From positions 2,503,501 through 2,567,500 of the forward strand of contig CM067536.1 in the NCBI GenBank assembly GCA_034509925.1: a stretch of 64,000 nucleotides of DNA, given 5' to 3'. Positions 20,701-45,400 of the stretch are shown here, in pieces (the stretch's first letter is position 1; the number at the start of each line of letters is the position of its first letter). This DNA comes from Hirudinaria manillensis (Eukaryota; Annelida; Clitellata; Hirudinida; Hirudinidae). The notes below the pieces were generated by a model. It saw only the letters and a list, made by a program, of their open reading frames with translations. It ran no database searches and was not told the DNA's origin. Position numbers and translations under genes: made by a program.

Positions 20701-22690
20701 TCCAACGGCGTTCAGGACAATTTATGTGAGTTGCTTAGGAAGCTTTCAGGATTTCGAATGAGATGCATTTGAAGCGATTGTATTAAATGCCGAAGATTAG
20801 GTTAAGTATTCTGCAAGTCCACTTGAAAGATTAGCCGATAGTGTTAGTCGGTAGTAGCAGCGATGATGCAATTTTGATAAAGGTAGTTAAATTTTAATCA
20901 ACACGATAAAGAACATCGTCATTGTCTGAGTATGTGGAGAGGATTTACAGAAATCGCAGGAATCCTAAACTCGGCAGCATCATGGATTGAAGATGCGCTA
21001 ATTAATTGTGAAATAGTTTTATTATTAATTTATTAATTTATTAATAATATTATTATTTTTAAGTCCTAGACTTCGCACTTCCTAATACTCTTGTTCTTTA
21101 ACCAGCTTTTACGCAAAGTTTAATATAATTTTTGTAACAGTCTATAAGAAGTTATTTTCTTGATTTTCTCATTTCAAGTGATAAAAAAAACATTTCTTAC
21201 ATTGATTGTAAAGTCAGTTTTTTTAGTGACGCTCGACAAATGCAATAAGTAATTTTGCATGAGATATAATTTTGTAATAATTACATTAGTTATTATTTTA
21301 GTGGTTCTACAGAAACAATTTCCTCTGGAAAAAAAGTCTTAAGCGGATCTTCACGGAAATGTTATTAACTGGTAAATTACAAAACTAAATTATTTAAAAA
21401 AAAATAAAACTATATAAGTTCCAACCTTTATTAATAAGCAAAAGTAATAAAACCATCTTTATTAGTTTTTATTAAATTTATTAATTATTAATTATTTATT
21501 AAATAATTTGCCGGTAAAAACGAAATGCTTCCGGATTTATTTTTCCGTCAGTAGCAGATAATTGAAGGCAAAATTGTGAAGATCTTGAAATGAACTCTGA
21601 AATAAATTAGCATAAATTATGTAAACATGAACCAATAAACTAAAACAAATGTTTTCTTTGCAAAGCAAAAATCAAATAGAATGAAGCGTTTTGATGTCTC
21701 AGGTTCAGACGAGTGCACGAGAGCTCTTTTTAAACTAATAATTTACACAATTTAAATTTCTACAAAATAGTCACATATGAATTAATATCATTGAATATAC
21801 TTGAACATTATGCTCTTTAAATTTTTGAACCTAGATGTGCAACGTAGATTTCTTTATAAAACTGTAAGCTTATAATAACTTGTCATTTTAAATAACTTAC
21901 ACTTCACTGCACGAGATTGAATTTCAATGAAATAATTTCAACCTAGGATAGCTAAAACTACACGATATCATCATTAATATTCTTAAACCTCATGATCATA
22001 AACTAACATAGCCAAAACATTGCCCGATGTGGGGAGAGATTTGCCGAGGCAACGGTGCAAACAACAATATAGAATATCAACAACACAAGCAACAGCAACA
22101 ACGCAAACGATATAAACAGCTGCACAAACAAAGCCAACAATACAAACAACATAAGCGACAGCACAAACAAAGTCGTCGAAGACAACTTTCAACGACGTTA
22201 GCACTATCGACAACGCCTCACAACGTAAACTACGGGCTAACAACAAGACGAACCAATGTCCTGATTGCAAGAGTCCGTGTTTGTTCATTGAGCTCAACCA
22301 GTTGGTCGTAAATTGAGACTTCACCTCTCGAATCGACGGCTTCACAAATACAAGAGAACATCGTAAACATTCCTCCGCTATCGGATTCAGACCTGGTTGG
22401 GTTTACATTCAACGGAGACGCCGGTAAAACAATTGTTTTTCAGGTTCAACAGAATGGAAAGTGAAAGTAGTACTTTAGCCATTTCCTGGCTCTCATCTAC
22501 TTAAGGCTTTAGTATTGCATTAGAAGTACAACATTGTGGTAATCGTAGGTATTATATTGATTATAGTGATTTACTTCTCTTTAGACTTTAGTTAGGAATT
22601 AATTTACTAATATTAAAACTAAAAAACAGTTTAAATGATAAAATGTTACGAAGATAATAACGGGTTAATGATTGTTGTGAGCGTTAATAG
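11712..22690. other. Long stretch with no confident gene
   Basis: AT-rich sequence with trinucleotide tracts at 13800-13862 and 16297-16385 and a weaker one at 18388-18415. Three patches have more balanced composition and short open frames (12938-13123 plus, 13924-13619 minus, 18598-18858 plus) but no recognisable domain or linked splice sites. They may be exons, regulatory islands or old repeats. No RNA gene was recognised. Confidence 0.45.
22050..22180. repeat. Cryptic CAA/ACAAAC-rich simple sequence
   Basis: An imperfect CAA-rich tract reads as a Gln/Lys-rich peptide on plus (frame 22027-22311) and a hydrophobic Val/Leu/Cys-rich peptide on minus (22345-21983). Both frames are open because the repeat avoids stops. 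No domain was recognised in either. Confidence 0.6.
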
Positions 22691-22819
22691 AGTGCGGGCA
22701 GGTTTACCTTTCTCCGTGATTTTCGCACAAAACGTCGTTATAAATAGAATATACCTCCAGCTAACAGTCTAATTTTGTTGTACTCACTGAAATACACTAA
22801 TTCGGCAAATTTGTTTGAA

Positions 22820-23620
22820 ATGGCGAGGTCGCTAACGCCGGATAGCCTTGAAATGATTCTGAACGCTGTTATGAAACAAGCGAATGAAAATTCGAACCTC
22901 CTGACAAAACAGCTGGGGGAGCACATGACGAATGCAATTGGCCAAATGAACACCAATATGAATAAGATGTTGGAGGCATTTTCAACAACAATTCAGGTCA
23001 TGATGTCGCAAATAACCAAAACGTTGACTGAAGCTCTGAATGAGATGACTAAAACGTTTCTGACCAGGATGGAGACTCTCGAACAGTCATTTGTAACTCG
23101 TGCCCCCAGCGTGGATTTGACAGAGATCAAGAATGTCTTGTTGAACGCCGAAAAAGAAAGAGTTGAGAAGAGCAGGCGCTCAACAAATGTTATTGTTTCC
23201 GGCTTACCAGCTCAGCCAACACTCGACGATACCAAACTTGTACATAACTTCATCGAGCAGAATCTCACTGTGAAGCCTGCCATCACAAATATACGTCGTT
23301 TTGGGAAAGATCCCACTAATACTAAGCTCTGTATCACTCTCTCGAAACTCTGAGGCAGTAAGAGACTTGATCTCGTCTTCTAGAATTCTCAGAATTTCCC
23401 AAGATGCTGCCGTCAGAAAAGTATTCATGAACTATGACTTGACGCCCAGCGAAGCTGAAGCGGCCTACCAGAAAAGATGCCAGAGAAGACTGAAAAACCG
23501 CTCAGAGTGGCTCAACAAGGCCATCCACAACCGAGACACAACCAACCTCTCAGCCCTTTCGGAAATGAACCAAAATCATGGCCTCCACAAATATCAGAAG
23601 CCTAATCAGCAAAAGAGAAG
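22820..23620 (+). pseudogene. LINE ORF1 protein remnant, frameshifted
   Basis: Starting at the Met codon near 22820, the frame encodes a helical, Thr/Met-rich coiled-coil-like region followed by an RRM-like segment containing NVIVSGLP and a downstream RRFGK motif, as in L1/CR1 ORF1 RNA-binding proteins. The frame stops at 23353. The homologous C-terminal part (LTPSEAEAAYQKRC and a basic stretch) continues in another frame from about 23350. One frameshift therefore breaks the protein. In an intact element this protein would coat the LINE RNA. Confidence 0.75.
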
Positions 23621-23639
23621 AACTATCTTTGTTTTGAAA

Positions 23640-26381
23640 AGCCACATCAACCTAGAGGTTTTTGGTTTTGGCTGAAACTTGGTTGAACAACGAACCCGAT
23701 GGCTTATTTCTGTTAAACGAATATCAGGCTTTTCGTTGCGACAGGGGGCTCTCGGGGTGGAGGTGTTGCTCTACTTGTAAAGAAAAATCTTAAAGTTAGA
23801 CAATACCCATACCGTGGAGTACAAATCCATTGAAATCGTTTGTGTTGATATTCTTACATGTTGTTCAACTTGCCGAGTTATTACCTATTACAGACCAACC
23901 GGGTTCAATTCAAATTCCGTTGAGTATGCCAAAAAAAGTGTACAGAGTTTGGACTATCTGTGCAGGAGTACTGGACAGGTATGGCGTCATGGGAGATTTC
24001 AACCTTCCGTGTGTCAACTGGCAAAACCACTCCCACCCCAACAATGAAATCTATAATACATTTATCAACCTATTTGACGAGATGGGACTTCACCAATTTG
24101 TCCAGTCACCAACGCGACAATCTAACATCTTAGACCTGCTCTTCTCCAACGATTCATGTTTCATATCAGACATCAGGATAATGCCACCAAATCTCCCAGA
24201 GCGACCATAACACCATTGTCTTCAAAGTGAATCTTCCAACCCAACCAGTCACAATTCATAACCTGAGATACAGACACTTAACTAAATCAGCCTATGAAAA
24301 TCTAGACAGCTACCTTTGCAACATAAATTGGAATGAGTTGTTCCAATACTGCTTCTCTGTTGATGACTGTTGGAGAGTGTTTACAGATATTGTTAGCAAC
24401 GGCATCAATAGCATCGCTCCCGAACGTGTCAAACTCGGCACCACTATAAAATCACTCAAGCCTTCCTACCCAGTTTCATTCTAAAGGCTCAAAAACTAAA
24501 GCTTAAAGCCTTTCGCAAGTGGCATCAAAGCAAAAGAAGCGAAGACAAAATTATTTTCAACGCTTTCTCCAAAAAACTCAAGGAAAGTCATAGATGAACA
24601 CCACGAAATCCAGGAAAACGCTGGCACTGACCGGCAATTTAGGACAGTTTTTACCGCTTCATCAACAACAAACTTTCAGCCCATAACCCAGTGCAAGAGC
24701 TAAAAGCCCAAGATGGACTCTACACATCAGATCCAGATAAAATAGCAAATATTTTCAATAGATACTTTTGCAGTGTTTTCACAATCGATGATGGAATATG
24801 CCATGCTATGTCTCCACGCACCAGCAAAAAAATTGATCAATTAATGTTCACTCCTGATCGCACATACCAGACACTCCGCAAGCTCAAACCGTCCCTCTCA
24901 ATCTTGGTCCGGATGGAATCACTAACACTCTCCTCAGAAACTGCGCTGCTGGTCTCTGTTTGCCACTCTCCCATATCTTCAACTTCTCCTTCAATATGCA
25001 CGAATTACCCCTTGATTGGAGATCTGTGCCCATGTAACCCCCGTACACAAAAAGGAGCCACTTCTGATCCTGGTAACTACCGACCAATATCGCTCACATC
25101 CTCCTGGCTGTCGGCATGGAACGGATGATCAACAAAGACAACAAAGACATCTTAAACTACCTTCAAGGCTAACAACCTCATATCACCTGAACAGCATGGC
25201 TTTTTAAATTCCAGATCTACGTGCTCCAACCTGATTGAATGTACATATGATTGGTCGGCATCAATGAACCAGGGAACAGACATAATATACTTTGACTTTA
25301 GAAAAGCCTTCGACTCGGTGTCTCACCTAAAAGCTACTATCTAAACTTCAGGCCTATGGCATCTCAGGCAATCTACTTTTATGGCTTGAAGCTTTCTTAT
25401 CCAACCGAACCCAGGCAGTAAAAATTAATGGCCACCTTTCCAATGAAATGGACGTGATTAGTGGCGTGCCTCAGGGGAGTGTGCTTGGACCTACACTTTT
25501 CCTTATATACATTAACGATGTTACCGATACGCTTAACGATAACTACGTCAAATCAAAACTATTTGCTGACGATATCAAACTGTACTCAGCATCACCACTC
25601 ACTCAAAGTTCCTCCTCCCTGCAGTCTGCTATTAATAAGTTGGTGTGTCATGGAGCAACAGGTGGCAACTACAGCTTGCTCCGGAGAAATGCATCCAAAT
25701 CTCTGTCAGGTCAGCTCGTACCAGGACTCCACCTAGACATTATACAATTGCATCACAAACAGTACCTCTATTAGAAACTACCCGGGATCTCGGAGTCCCT
25801 CATCGACGACAAACTTACTTACAAGGCACACTCAGCAATATTGTCCACAAAGCATTTGTGAGGTTACATTTGATTTCCAAATGCTTCGCACCAGGAACAA
25901 AAACATTTTAACCAAAGCATACTGCTCCTTCGTCCGGCCGATTCTCGAATACTGCTCCCCAATATGGAACCCACACACCAAACAGCTTAAAACTAAAATA
26001 GAAAAGGTGCAAAAATATTTCACAAGAATGATTCCTGGTCTCAGAGCTCTGCCCTACCCCAACAGACTAAAACAACTCGGACTCAAAACACTCGAACATC
26101 GTCGCCTCATCTGTGATTTATGCCTATGCTACAAAATAATCCACGGCCATACTATATGCAAGATTCCAGAGTTCCCTACATTTCTAACTTCCAGAACCCG
26201 TGGTCATCCCCTTCGTCTACGCCAAGAGAAGTGTCTCACCAGTCACAGGCAGAACTTTTTCACCAACCGGATCATCAAGCCCTGGAACTCCTTACCCCTT
26301 GATATAATAAACTCCTCAACTTTATCCCGATTTAAATCCTGCATCTCGACTACTGACTTCAACAAATACCTATCAATTTAA
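23640..26381 (+). pseudogene. LINE ORF2 (endonuclease plus reverse transcriptase) remnant
   Basis: The endonuclease part is visible as an ETWLNN-like start (about 23670), a GDFNLPCVNW motif (about 23993) and an SDH motif (about 24200) in a shifted frame. The RT part shows YFDFRKAFDSVSH (about 25288), GVPQGSVLGP (about 25465) and the catalytic FADD box at 25560-25571. A C-terminal segment, 25881-26381, carries the usual post-RT helices (SFVRPILEYCSPIWN). At least five frame changes or stops separate these pieces, so no active protein can be made. An intact protein would nick target DNA and copy the LINE RNA into it. Confidence 0.85.
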
Positions 26382-26770
26382 GCTTGCTTCTGCACTTTAT
26401 TTACGCTCAATTTGCTGTACTTATTCAAATTTGTGTTAGTGGTCATTGGATGACCCTTCAATTTGTTGAGAAATAAATAAATAAAATAAAATAAAAATAA
26501 ATTAAATGAATTTCATGTTTATAATCTAAAAACGCTTACTTAAACCAATAAAAGTCGTTTAGCAAAAATATTTCCTAAACATGATTGAGCAGTTTTTTTT
26601 AATAGTAAAACATAAAACATATTATTGCTTAAACAGAAAATAATTAACATTATAATCGCAATTAATTATTAACTTGATGAAAGGAATGTTGTTATCACAA
26701 GAAAGAAATGAACATGAATAACGAAAATATTTTAATTAAATAATTATAATTAAAGTTTTTTCATTTGTAC

Positions 26771-37264
<10,494 letters not shown>

Positions 37265-37385
37265 ACTTGCTATTCAAACTTGTCCAAATTAAATTAATCG
37301 ATATTTTCAATATCAATATTTTTACTTAAAATGTCAGACAAACCTTACACCCGCAACTAATACAGTTGTCGCAAACAATCATTAT

Positions 37386-37393
37386 TATTTATA
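37386..37393 (-). promoter_or_regulatory. Possible TATA box of the receptor phosphatase gene
   Basis: TATAAATA on the minus strand, 122 bp before the start codon. AT-rich sequence makes chance matches common, so support is weak; the gene 3 promoter has the same octamer much closer to its start codon. Confidence 0.3.
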
Positions 37394-37699
37394 TTAATCG
37401 CATCCTGTTATGCTGCCGCTGTCACTAGTTACAAAATTGGAGCATTGCGACGATAACGGACGATTCCTATATTAATTATTTTGTATTATTTATTGGACTA
37501 TATCTACTTATTTACTATTTTTTAAAAAAAAGATTGTAAATATTAAAAAAAGCAGCAGCAACTTATATTATATTAATAATAATAGTAATTCCTTTAAATC
37601 TACTATCATAAGATATTGTTTACCGGTAATTTGCTCGTTAGGCTGATTTCAAAATGAACTTTCGATCAACGAAGCGGAAAATTTAATGTTCACTCCTCG

Positions 37700-38616
37700 C
37701 CAGTCTGCATCAAAATGTCGCCTGCCATTCCCGAGCAGAGAACAATGCTCATCTTTCCGGGGAAATAATTGTCTTTGACGTCCTTAATTTAATGCATCCG
37801 AACGACAAAACAGTCCAGCGTCCCCAGATATTCTCAATTGGATTTAGGTCTGGGGAACATGCGGGCCACTCCATAACCTGTATTTTGGATTCCTAGAAAA
37901 ATGCTCTTGTTGCTCTTGAAACATGAATTGGAGCATTATCTTGCTGGAACTCATATTGTTTTGCTCCAACAAAAGGGAGGAGATGATCCTTGAGCATTTT
38001 TATATATTTCTGGGAGTCTTGTCTTCCTTTCAAATGCACCAGTTCAGTCCTCCCAGATGAAGAGATTCCTTCCCAGGTCATCACAGAACCTTTTCCATGT
38101 TTTCTGCTAAAAAAGACAAATTTTTTCTTAAGTCACGCCAGTAGTATTGTATACCCGTCTAAGTTGAATTTTTTTTCATCTGAGAAAATCACACTCTCCC
38201 ACTTTTTATTTTAAATCACCATCTCTTTGGCCCCAAGTTGACGTCTTTCCTTTTGAAGATCATTCAGTGCTGGAGCTTTTTTTCTCATTTTAAACTTCAA
38301 CTGGCCACTTGAATTTAAGTAGTTACATATTGTCCTCACATGGACATTTAATTCTAACTTTTCTTTCAATTGTTTACACGAAAGATTACCTCGTGAAGCC
38401 TCTCTGATCAGATGTCTCTGACTCTGTTTAGAGAGTTTTCTTGGTCTTCCACCAGCATATTTCTTCCCTTATGACCCTGGATCATCCAAAAAATGTTTGA
38501 TAGCACCCCTTGAACGTTTCAACTCTTTAGCAAATCATTCTTATCGAATAATTTGCTTTCCTGAATGCTTTAATTTGCCATTTCTCTTCATCAGTCAAAC
38601 TTGGTCTCTTCCCCAT
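37700..38616 (-). pseudogene. Tc1-type transposase, degenerate
   Basis: Starting at a Met at 38616 (MGKRPSLTDEEKWQIKAF), shifted frames give a helix-turn-helix region with GGRPRKLS, then SDEKKFNLDG (first catalytic Asp), QQDNAPIHVSR (second Asp) and [15 protein letters not shown] (catalytic Glu), the DDE set of Tc1 transposases. At least four frameshifts or stops break the frame; the longest intact stretch is 38084-37893. Terminal inverted repeats were not identified. It lies between two divergently transcribed receptor genes and is surely inactive. Confidence 0.88.
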
Positions 38617-38639
38617 GATGAAAATGTATAATAAAGGAG

Positions 38640-39476
38640 GTTTTTAATTTTGATCCATATTATATAGCCTTCTCAATGGTAATTTCATGTTTGATTCCTT
38701 TAACTAAATTTTTAACAAATTCAAATGGGCCTAAAAGGAAGTGGTTATTTAGTCATTTCTCTGCCAAAATTCGATCAATTGCGCAATTTACAAGCATCAT
38801 TGATCTAAATAAAAATAAATTTTGCAGGATATCCATAAACTATAAGTTACATAATTGCTGCAATTTTCAACAAGATATGTTTATTTATAAGGAAGTTATA
38901 TAATAGAAATATATACTAGTTGGATTTGGGACCAAACTGATGAATTGATTTATTCGATTCATGGTTTATGAATAAAATTTAATTTTAATTGATTTAATTA
39001 TAAATGAACGATTAAGCAATAATGCCCATAATTATTTCTATCAGCAAAAGCCGCTTCAATTTAATTTCAAGCTATTTAATGTCCTTAAAATATTTGGAAA
39101 TAGTAATTTACCAATTAAGCGATAATTCCGATAAATAGTTAATAACTGCTAAACCATTTAAGGATAGTAATATCTTGGGGTAATATTAATTAATTGTATA
39201 TGTGTCAAAAGACTAACTTGATTTTCGATGTTTTATTAAAGTTATATCGTCCAAATTTTGAATCGTGCCATTACATGTTTCTACATATTTCTATATATTT
39301 TTCAGGTTATTAAGTTTTATTAATTGTTCAGGGGTCGACTGTTAATTCGCTTAATTGGCCACTTAATTGCATCTCAAAACTTCCTACTTCGTAGGCTTAA
39401 TAAGTCGCTCCAGGATTGAATTTTTTCACATCGATAAGTTTTTGCTGACTTGTAAATTTCAATTAGATTTGTTAAA
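38640..39476. other. Intergenic stretch upstream of the second receptor gene
   Basis: AT-rich, with no recognisable element beyond the Tc1 relic. It must hold the promoter of the plus-strand gene starting at 39477, but no convincing TATA box was seen. Part of it may belong to the Tc1 flank. Confidence 0.4.
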
Positions 39477-42400
39477 ATGATTAATTTATTTATACTATCT
39501 TGGATTGCAAATGTATTATTTGGTGCAAGTGAGTTATTTTATCAATTTATGATTGATATTCGAGAATGAGTAATAGGTTACGTATTACTCTCAATTATTT
39601 CTGAACGTCGTTGGTCAAAACATTTTCCATTAAAGAATTAATTACCATTTTAATTTGCAATTAAATTCGATTATTAAAGTTTAATAGTTCATGGAATTTA
39701 TATTTTCCAATATTTGTAATGCCTTGTGATAGATTAATTTGTAGTCGTACATAAAATACTTAGAATGTCATCTATAAATTAAGCGATGATTGCGGTAATG
39801 ATTGTTAAATACCAAACTATAAAAACATTTAGCTGAAAACTCTGAAAAAGCCGCTTCTAGCTCAAAGCCCACTCTGTTTTGTTTTTTTTTTTTAAATTTA
39901 GATTTTAAATTTTTTTTTTAATGACTACGGGAAACCAATCTCGTAAGGGAACAACGTAATCATCGCTATAACATGCCATATAAATTTTCAACTTATTAGT
40001 TGGATTACTTAATTGTCCTATTTTGGTATTCCAATATTTTAAACTACTTTTAAATAATATTTAAGCTTTCAGTTATTAATGCAGATATTGATGAATGTAG
40101 AACCGGCAGACACGAATGTAATGTCTCCACCTCAAAATGTGTGAACATTATTGGCTCCTACAAATGCCAATGCAAAATAGGATATAAACAAGATAATACT
40201 GGCTCCAAAATCTGCTACGGTCCGTAAGAGAATGGTTTCGTCGTTACAAAAAATATATAAATTACCATAAATTAGAAGTATTGATTTTGTACTAAGACGA
40301 GTTCATTTTTTTTTCCTTGCGACAGACATCGACGAATGTTCTTTAAATATTTGCGATCCAAAATCGACGACATGCCAAAACAGAAAAGGAAGCTATTTAT
40401 GTCAATGCAAAGATGGATTTACGGGATTAATTGCTAATAGATGTACAGGTTCTGCAGATATGGTTTTAATTTAAATGAACAAATTCGATATTTATACGAT
40501 ATTAAAAATTTTTTTTTCAAGATATCGATGAATGTTCCACCAGCAACTCCTGCGATGTAGCCATTTCTACGTGTCGAAACAACGATGGTAGCTATTCCTG
40601 CGAATGTAAAGATGGATATAAGAATACCGAAAATAATATTATCTGTGAAGGTTAGTTGGCCATTACGTTTTCCTGACGTTAACGACATACATTTGATTGT
40701 TTTTTCAAATAACTACTGGAAAATAATGCTGCAAATGAAGAATATTATCATCGTTTAGTTCGTAAATTTTTTGATTAACCACCCCAGCATATTTTTATTG
40801 GATTAATAAACATTATATAATGCTCAAGTTATTTAACGAAGATATTGATGAATGCGAAAACAATAGTCACGAATGTGACATTTCCAACTCCAAATGCGTT
40901 AACATTAATGGCTCCTACAACTGTCAATGCAACATCGGATATCAACATGATTATCCAGAATCCAAAATCTGCTCCGGTGCGTAAGACAACGATTTGAGTT
41001 GTTTCGCAGTTTAAAATAAAGTATTAGATTTTTTTCAATATTAAATTTGTACTAAGGGAAGCTCTTTTTTTTTTGTTTGGATCAGACATTGATGAATGTT
41101 CCACCAGCAACTACTGCGATGTAGCCATTTCTACGTGTCGAAACAACGATGGTAGCTATTCCTGCGAATGTAAAGATGGATATAAGAATACCGAAAATAA
41201 TATTACTTGTGAAGGTTAGTTGGCGATATTATCCAAATATCGTATCGGTGATTGATGAACGTATTAAGCATGTCTCATGGGTCCTATCAAGGCCATTTCG
41301 TTTCCTGACGTTAAAGACATACATTTGATTATTTTTTTTCAAATAACTACTGGAAAATAATGCTACAAATGAAGAATATTATCATCGTTTAGTTATTAAA
41401 TTTTTTGATTAACCACCCCAGCATATTATTATTGGAAGTAATAAACATTATGTAATGCTCAAGTTATTTAACGCAGATATTGATGAATGCGAAAACAACA
41501 GTTATGAATGTGACATTTCCAACTCCAAATGCGTTAACATTAACGGGTCCTACAATTGTGAATGCCACATCGGTTATCAACAAGCTAGTCCTGAATCCAA
41601 AATCTGCTCCGGTGAGTTAGAGAGCGATTTGAGTTGTTTCGAGGTTTAAAATTGAAGTATTAGATTTTATTCAATATTAAATTTGTACTAAGGGAAGCTC
41701 ATTTTTTTTTGTTTGGATCAGACATTGATGAATGTTCCACCAGCAACTACTGCGATGTAGCCATTTCTACGTGTCGAAACAACGATGGTAGCTATTCCTG
41801 CGAATGTAAAGATGGATATAAGAATACCGAAAATAACATTACTTGTGGAGGTTAGTAGACGATATTATCCAAATATCGTATCGGTGATTGATGATATTAG
41901 GCATGTCGGATAGGTTCTATCACGGCCATTTCGTTTCCAGACGTTAAAGACATATATTTGATTGTTTTTTTTTCAAATAACTACTGGAAAATAATGCTAC
42001 AAATGAAGAATATTATCATCGTTTAGTTCTTAAATTTTTTGATTAACCACACCAATATATTATTATTGGAAGTAATAAACATTATGTAATGCTCAACTTA
42101 ACGCAGATATTGATGAATGCGAAAACAACAGTCATGAATGTGACATTTCAAACTCCAAATGCTTTAACATTAATGGCTCCTACAACTGTCATTGCAACAT
42201 CGGTTATCAACAAGATAGTACTGATTCCCAAATCTGTTCGGGTGCGTATGAGAACGTTTAGAATTGTTTCTCCGTTTAAAATGATGAAATATTTACTGCT
42301 TTACAATCGATTCCGTATAAAGACGAATTTATTTGTTTTTGATTGCGCTAGATATTGACGAATGCAAAAACAACAGCCACGAATGTGACATTTCCAACTC

Positions 42401-45400
42401 CAAATGCGTTAACATTAATGGCTGCTACAACTGTCAATGCAACATCGGATATCAACATGATTATCGAGAATCTAAAATCTGCTCCGGTGCGTAAGACAAC
42501 GATTTGAGTTGTTTCGCAGTTTAAAAATGAAGTATTAGATTTTTATCAATATAAAATTTGTACTAGGGGAAGCTCATTTTTTTTGTTTGGATCAGACATT
42601 GATGAATGTTCCACCAGCAATAAATCCTGCGATGTAGCCATTTCTACGTGTCGAAACAACGATGGTAGCTACTCCTGCGAATGTAAAGATGGATATAAGA
42701 ATACCGAAAATAATATTACTTGTGAAGGTTAGTTGGCGATATTATCCAAATATCGTATCGGTGATTGATGAACGTATTAAGCATGTCTCATGGGTCCTAT
42801 CAAGGCCATTTCGTTTCCTGACGTTAAAGACATACATTTGATTGTTTTTTCAAATAACTACTGGAAAATAATGCTACAAATGAAGAATATTATCATCGTT
42901 TAGTTCTTAAATTTTTTGATTAACCACCCCAGCATATTATTATTGGAAGTAATAAACATTATGTAATGCTCAAGTTATTTAACTCAGATATTGATGAATG
43001 CGAAAACAACAGTCATGAATGTGACGTTTCCAACTCCAAATGCGTTAACATTAATGGCTCCTACAACTGTCAATGCAACATCGGATATCAACATGATTAT
43101 CGAGAATCCAAAATCTGCTCCGGTGCGTAAGACAACGATTTGAGTTGTTTCGCAGTTTAAAAATGGGCAATTAAAAATGAAGTATTAGATTTTTATCAAT
43201 ATAAAATTTGTACTAAGTGAAGCTCATTTTTTTTTGTTTGGATCAGACATTGATGAATGTTCCACCAGCAACTCCTGCGATGTAGCCATTTCTACGTGTC
43301 GAAACAACGATGGTAGCTATTCCTGCGAATGTAAAGATGGATATAAGAATACCGAAAATAATATTATCTGTGAAGGTTAGTTGGCCATTTCGTTTTCCTG
43401 ACGTTAAAGTCATACATTTGATTGTTTTTTCAAATAACTACTGGAAAATAATGCTACAAATGAAGAATATTATCATCGTTTAGTTCTTAAATTTTTTGAT
43501 TAACCACCCCAGCATATTATTATTGGAAGTAATAAACATTATGTAATGCTCAAGTTATTTAACGCAGATATTGACGAATGCGAAAACAACAGTCACGAAT
43601 GTGACGTTTCCAACTCCAAATGCGTTAACATCAACGGGTCCTACAACTGTCAATGCAACATCGGTTATCAACAAGATAGTCCTGATTCCAAAATCTGTTC
43701 GGGTGCGTATGAGAACGTTTAGAGTTGTTTCTCCGTTTAAAATGATGAAATATTTACTGCTTTACAATCGATTCCGTATAAAGACGAATTTATTTGTTTT
43801 TGATTGCGCTAGATATTGACGAATGCAAAAACAACAGCCACGAATGTGACATTTCCAACTCCAAATGCGTTAACATTAATGGCTCCTACAACTGTCAATG
43901 CAACATCGGATATCAACATGATTATCGAGAATCCAAAATCTGCTCCGGTGCGTAAGACAACGATTTGAGTTGTTTCGCAGTTTAAAAATGAAGTATTAGA
44001 TTTTTATCAATATTACCTTTGTTCTAAGGGAAGCTCATTTTTCTGGTTTGGATCAGACATTTACAAACAGGGGATGATTGCAAATTATATATGTTATTAT
44101 TAAATTAATACTAAATATTTATAAAAAATTTATTTATAATGCGCTTCTGATCATTTTCACTCAGACCAAAATGAATGCGAAATTATTAAATTTAATGAAA
44201 TGTCTACTGATTGCATTAATACTGTTGGATCGTACACACTTCTCTGCAAATATGGTTTTGAACGAGAAAAAGATGGAGACCTCTGCAAAGGTAAGATTTT
44301 CTTTACTTCATCAAACAATTACCTTCATTGCTTTGAATAGTTATTTACTGTCTTATAACCATCTTATTATTGAAATTAAAATTGCTTAATTAACAATGAA
44401 TTATTGTTTACTATGGACTATTGAAATTTAACTTTATTCTATTTTGAATGTTTTTTTTACAGATATAGACGAATGTCTTGACATTAAAAATTATGACTTG
44501 ATTGTGGAATGCACAAACTTAGAGGGAAGCTTTGTTGTCAGATGTCCAAGCAGTTACACTTTGGTTCGGGAAGCCGGTAGATACATCTGCAAAGGTTTAC
44601 TTGATTTTGTAATATATTAAAATAAAAATGATTAACCTCACTGACAATACCTGCTAAATAAAATAAGCATTTGTATTTTGAATCATTTCAATGTTTTAGA
44701 AATCATTATAACACATTTCTCGTCACAAATATTGCCCAGGTTCAAAAATCACTCAATTTCAAGTTGTAGGTTTATAAAAATAGTATTTCGTACTTTCTAA
44801 TATTGCTCAGGGGTAGAAATCTAATTTCAACCGTCGTCACATGGTTAAATTATTTATGGTTTTTTTAAAAAATTACAAAAAAAATCGATAATGTGTTAAA
44901 TTATCTGGAATTTAAAATTTTCATCTGGCGTTGCTTTTAAAAGCCACTTTAAAAAGGACAGGTTTGATGCCTGGAAAGGGTCTTGTAGTTGTTTTCAGTT
45001 TCAGCGTTTCTTAGAGACAGGTATGGAATTGTTTGTTTTTCCAATTAATTTATTTGTGATGAAGTTCATCAAATTCAATAGATTTACCTAAATGTGGCAC
45101 AGAAAATCATTTGAACGTGATGGTATTCTCAGAGAAACAGTATTTAAAACGATAGGAGCTTTGCGTAATTCAAATGTTTTCAACGATAATTTTATGAGAA
45201 AATTCTTAATTTACCTGTCTCTTATTCAGGTATCCTTACTTCATACTCATCTTGCACTTAGATTGGAGTCACATTCCATCTTTTATTACATAGAAAAAGC
45301 AACAACGCACCACCTAAAAAGGTTGATTTGAATATTGTTTGTTGTAATTTAAAACATTATTTTATGCCTCAATTTTGTGAACGATTATGATAAGTGAAGT

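Larger units (their letters stand above)
22775..26505 (+). mobile_element. CR1/jockey-like non-LTR retrotransposon (LINE), decayed
   Basis: A nearly full-length LINE with ORF1, apurinic endonuclease, reverse transcriptase and C-terminal segments in order on plus, broken by several frameshifts and stops. The 3' end is an A-rich tail of AAATA/AAAATA units (about 26470-26505), typical of a LINE insertion end. The family label rests on the RT and ORF1 style and is approximate. It points tail-to-tail at the minus-strand receptor gene, whose stop codon lies 266 bp beyond the tail. The 5' end may lie slightly before 22775. Confidence 0.9.

Noticed and set aside
44059..44110. Another working type B EGF exon
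   Set aside because: Only the acceptor context survives; there is no Cys pattern and no donor.
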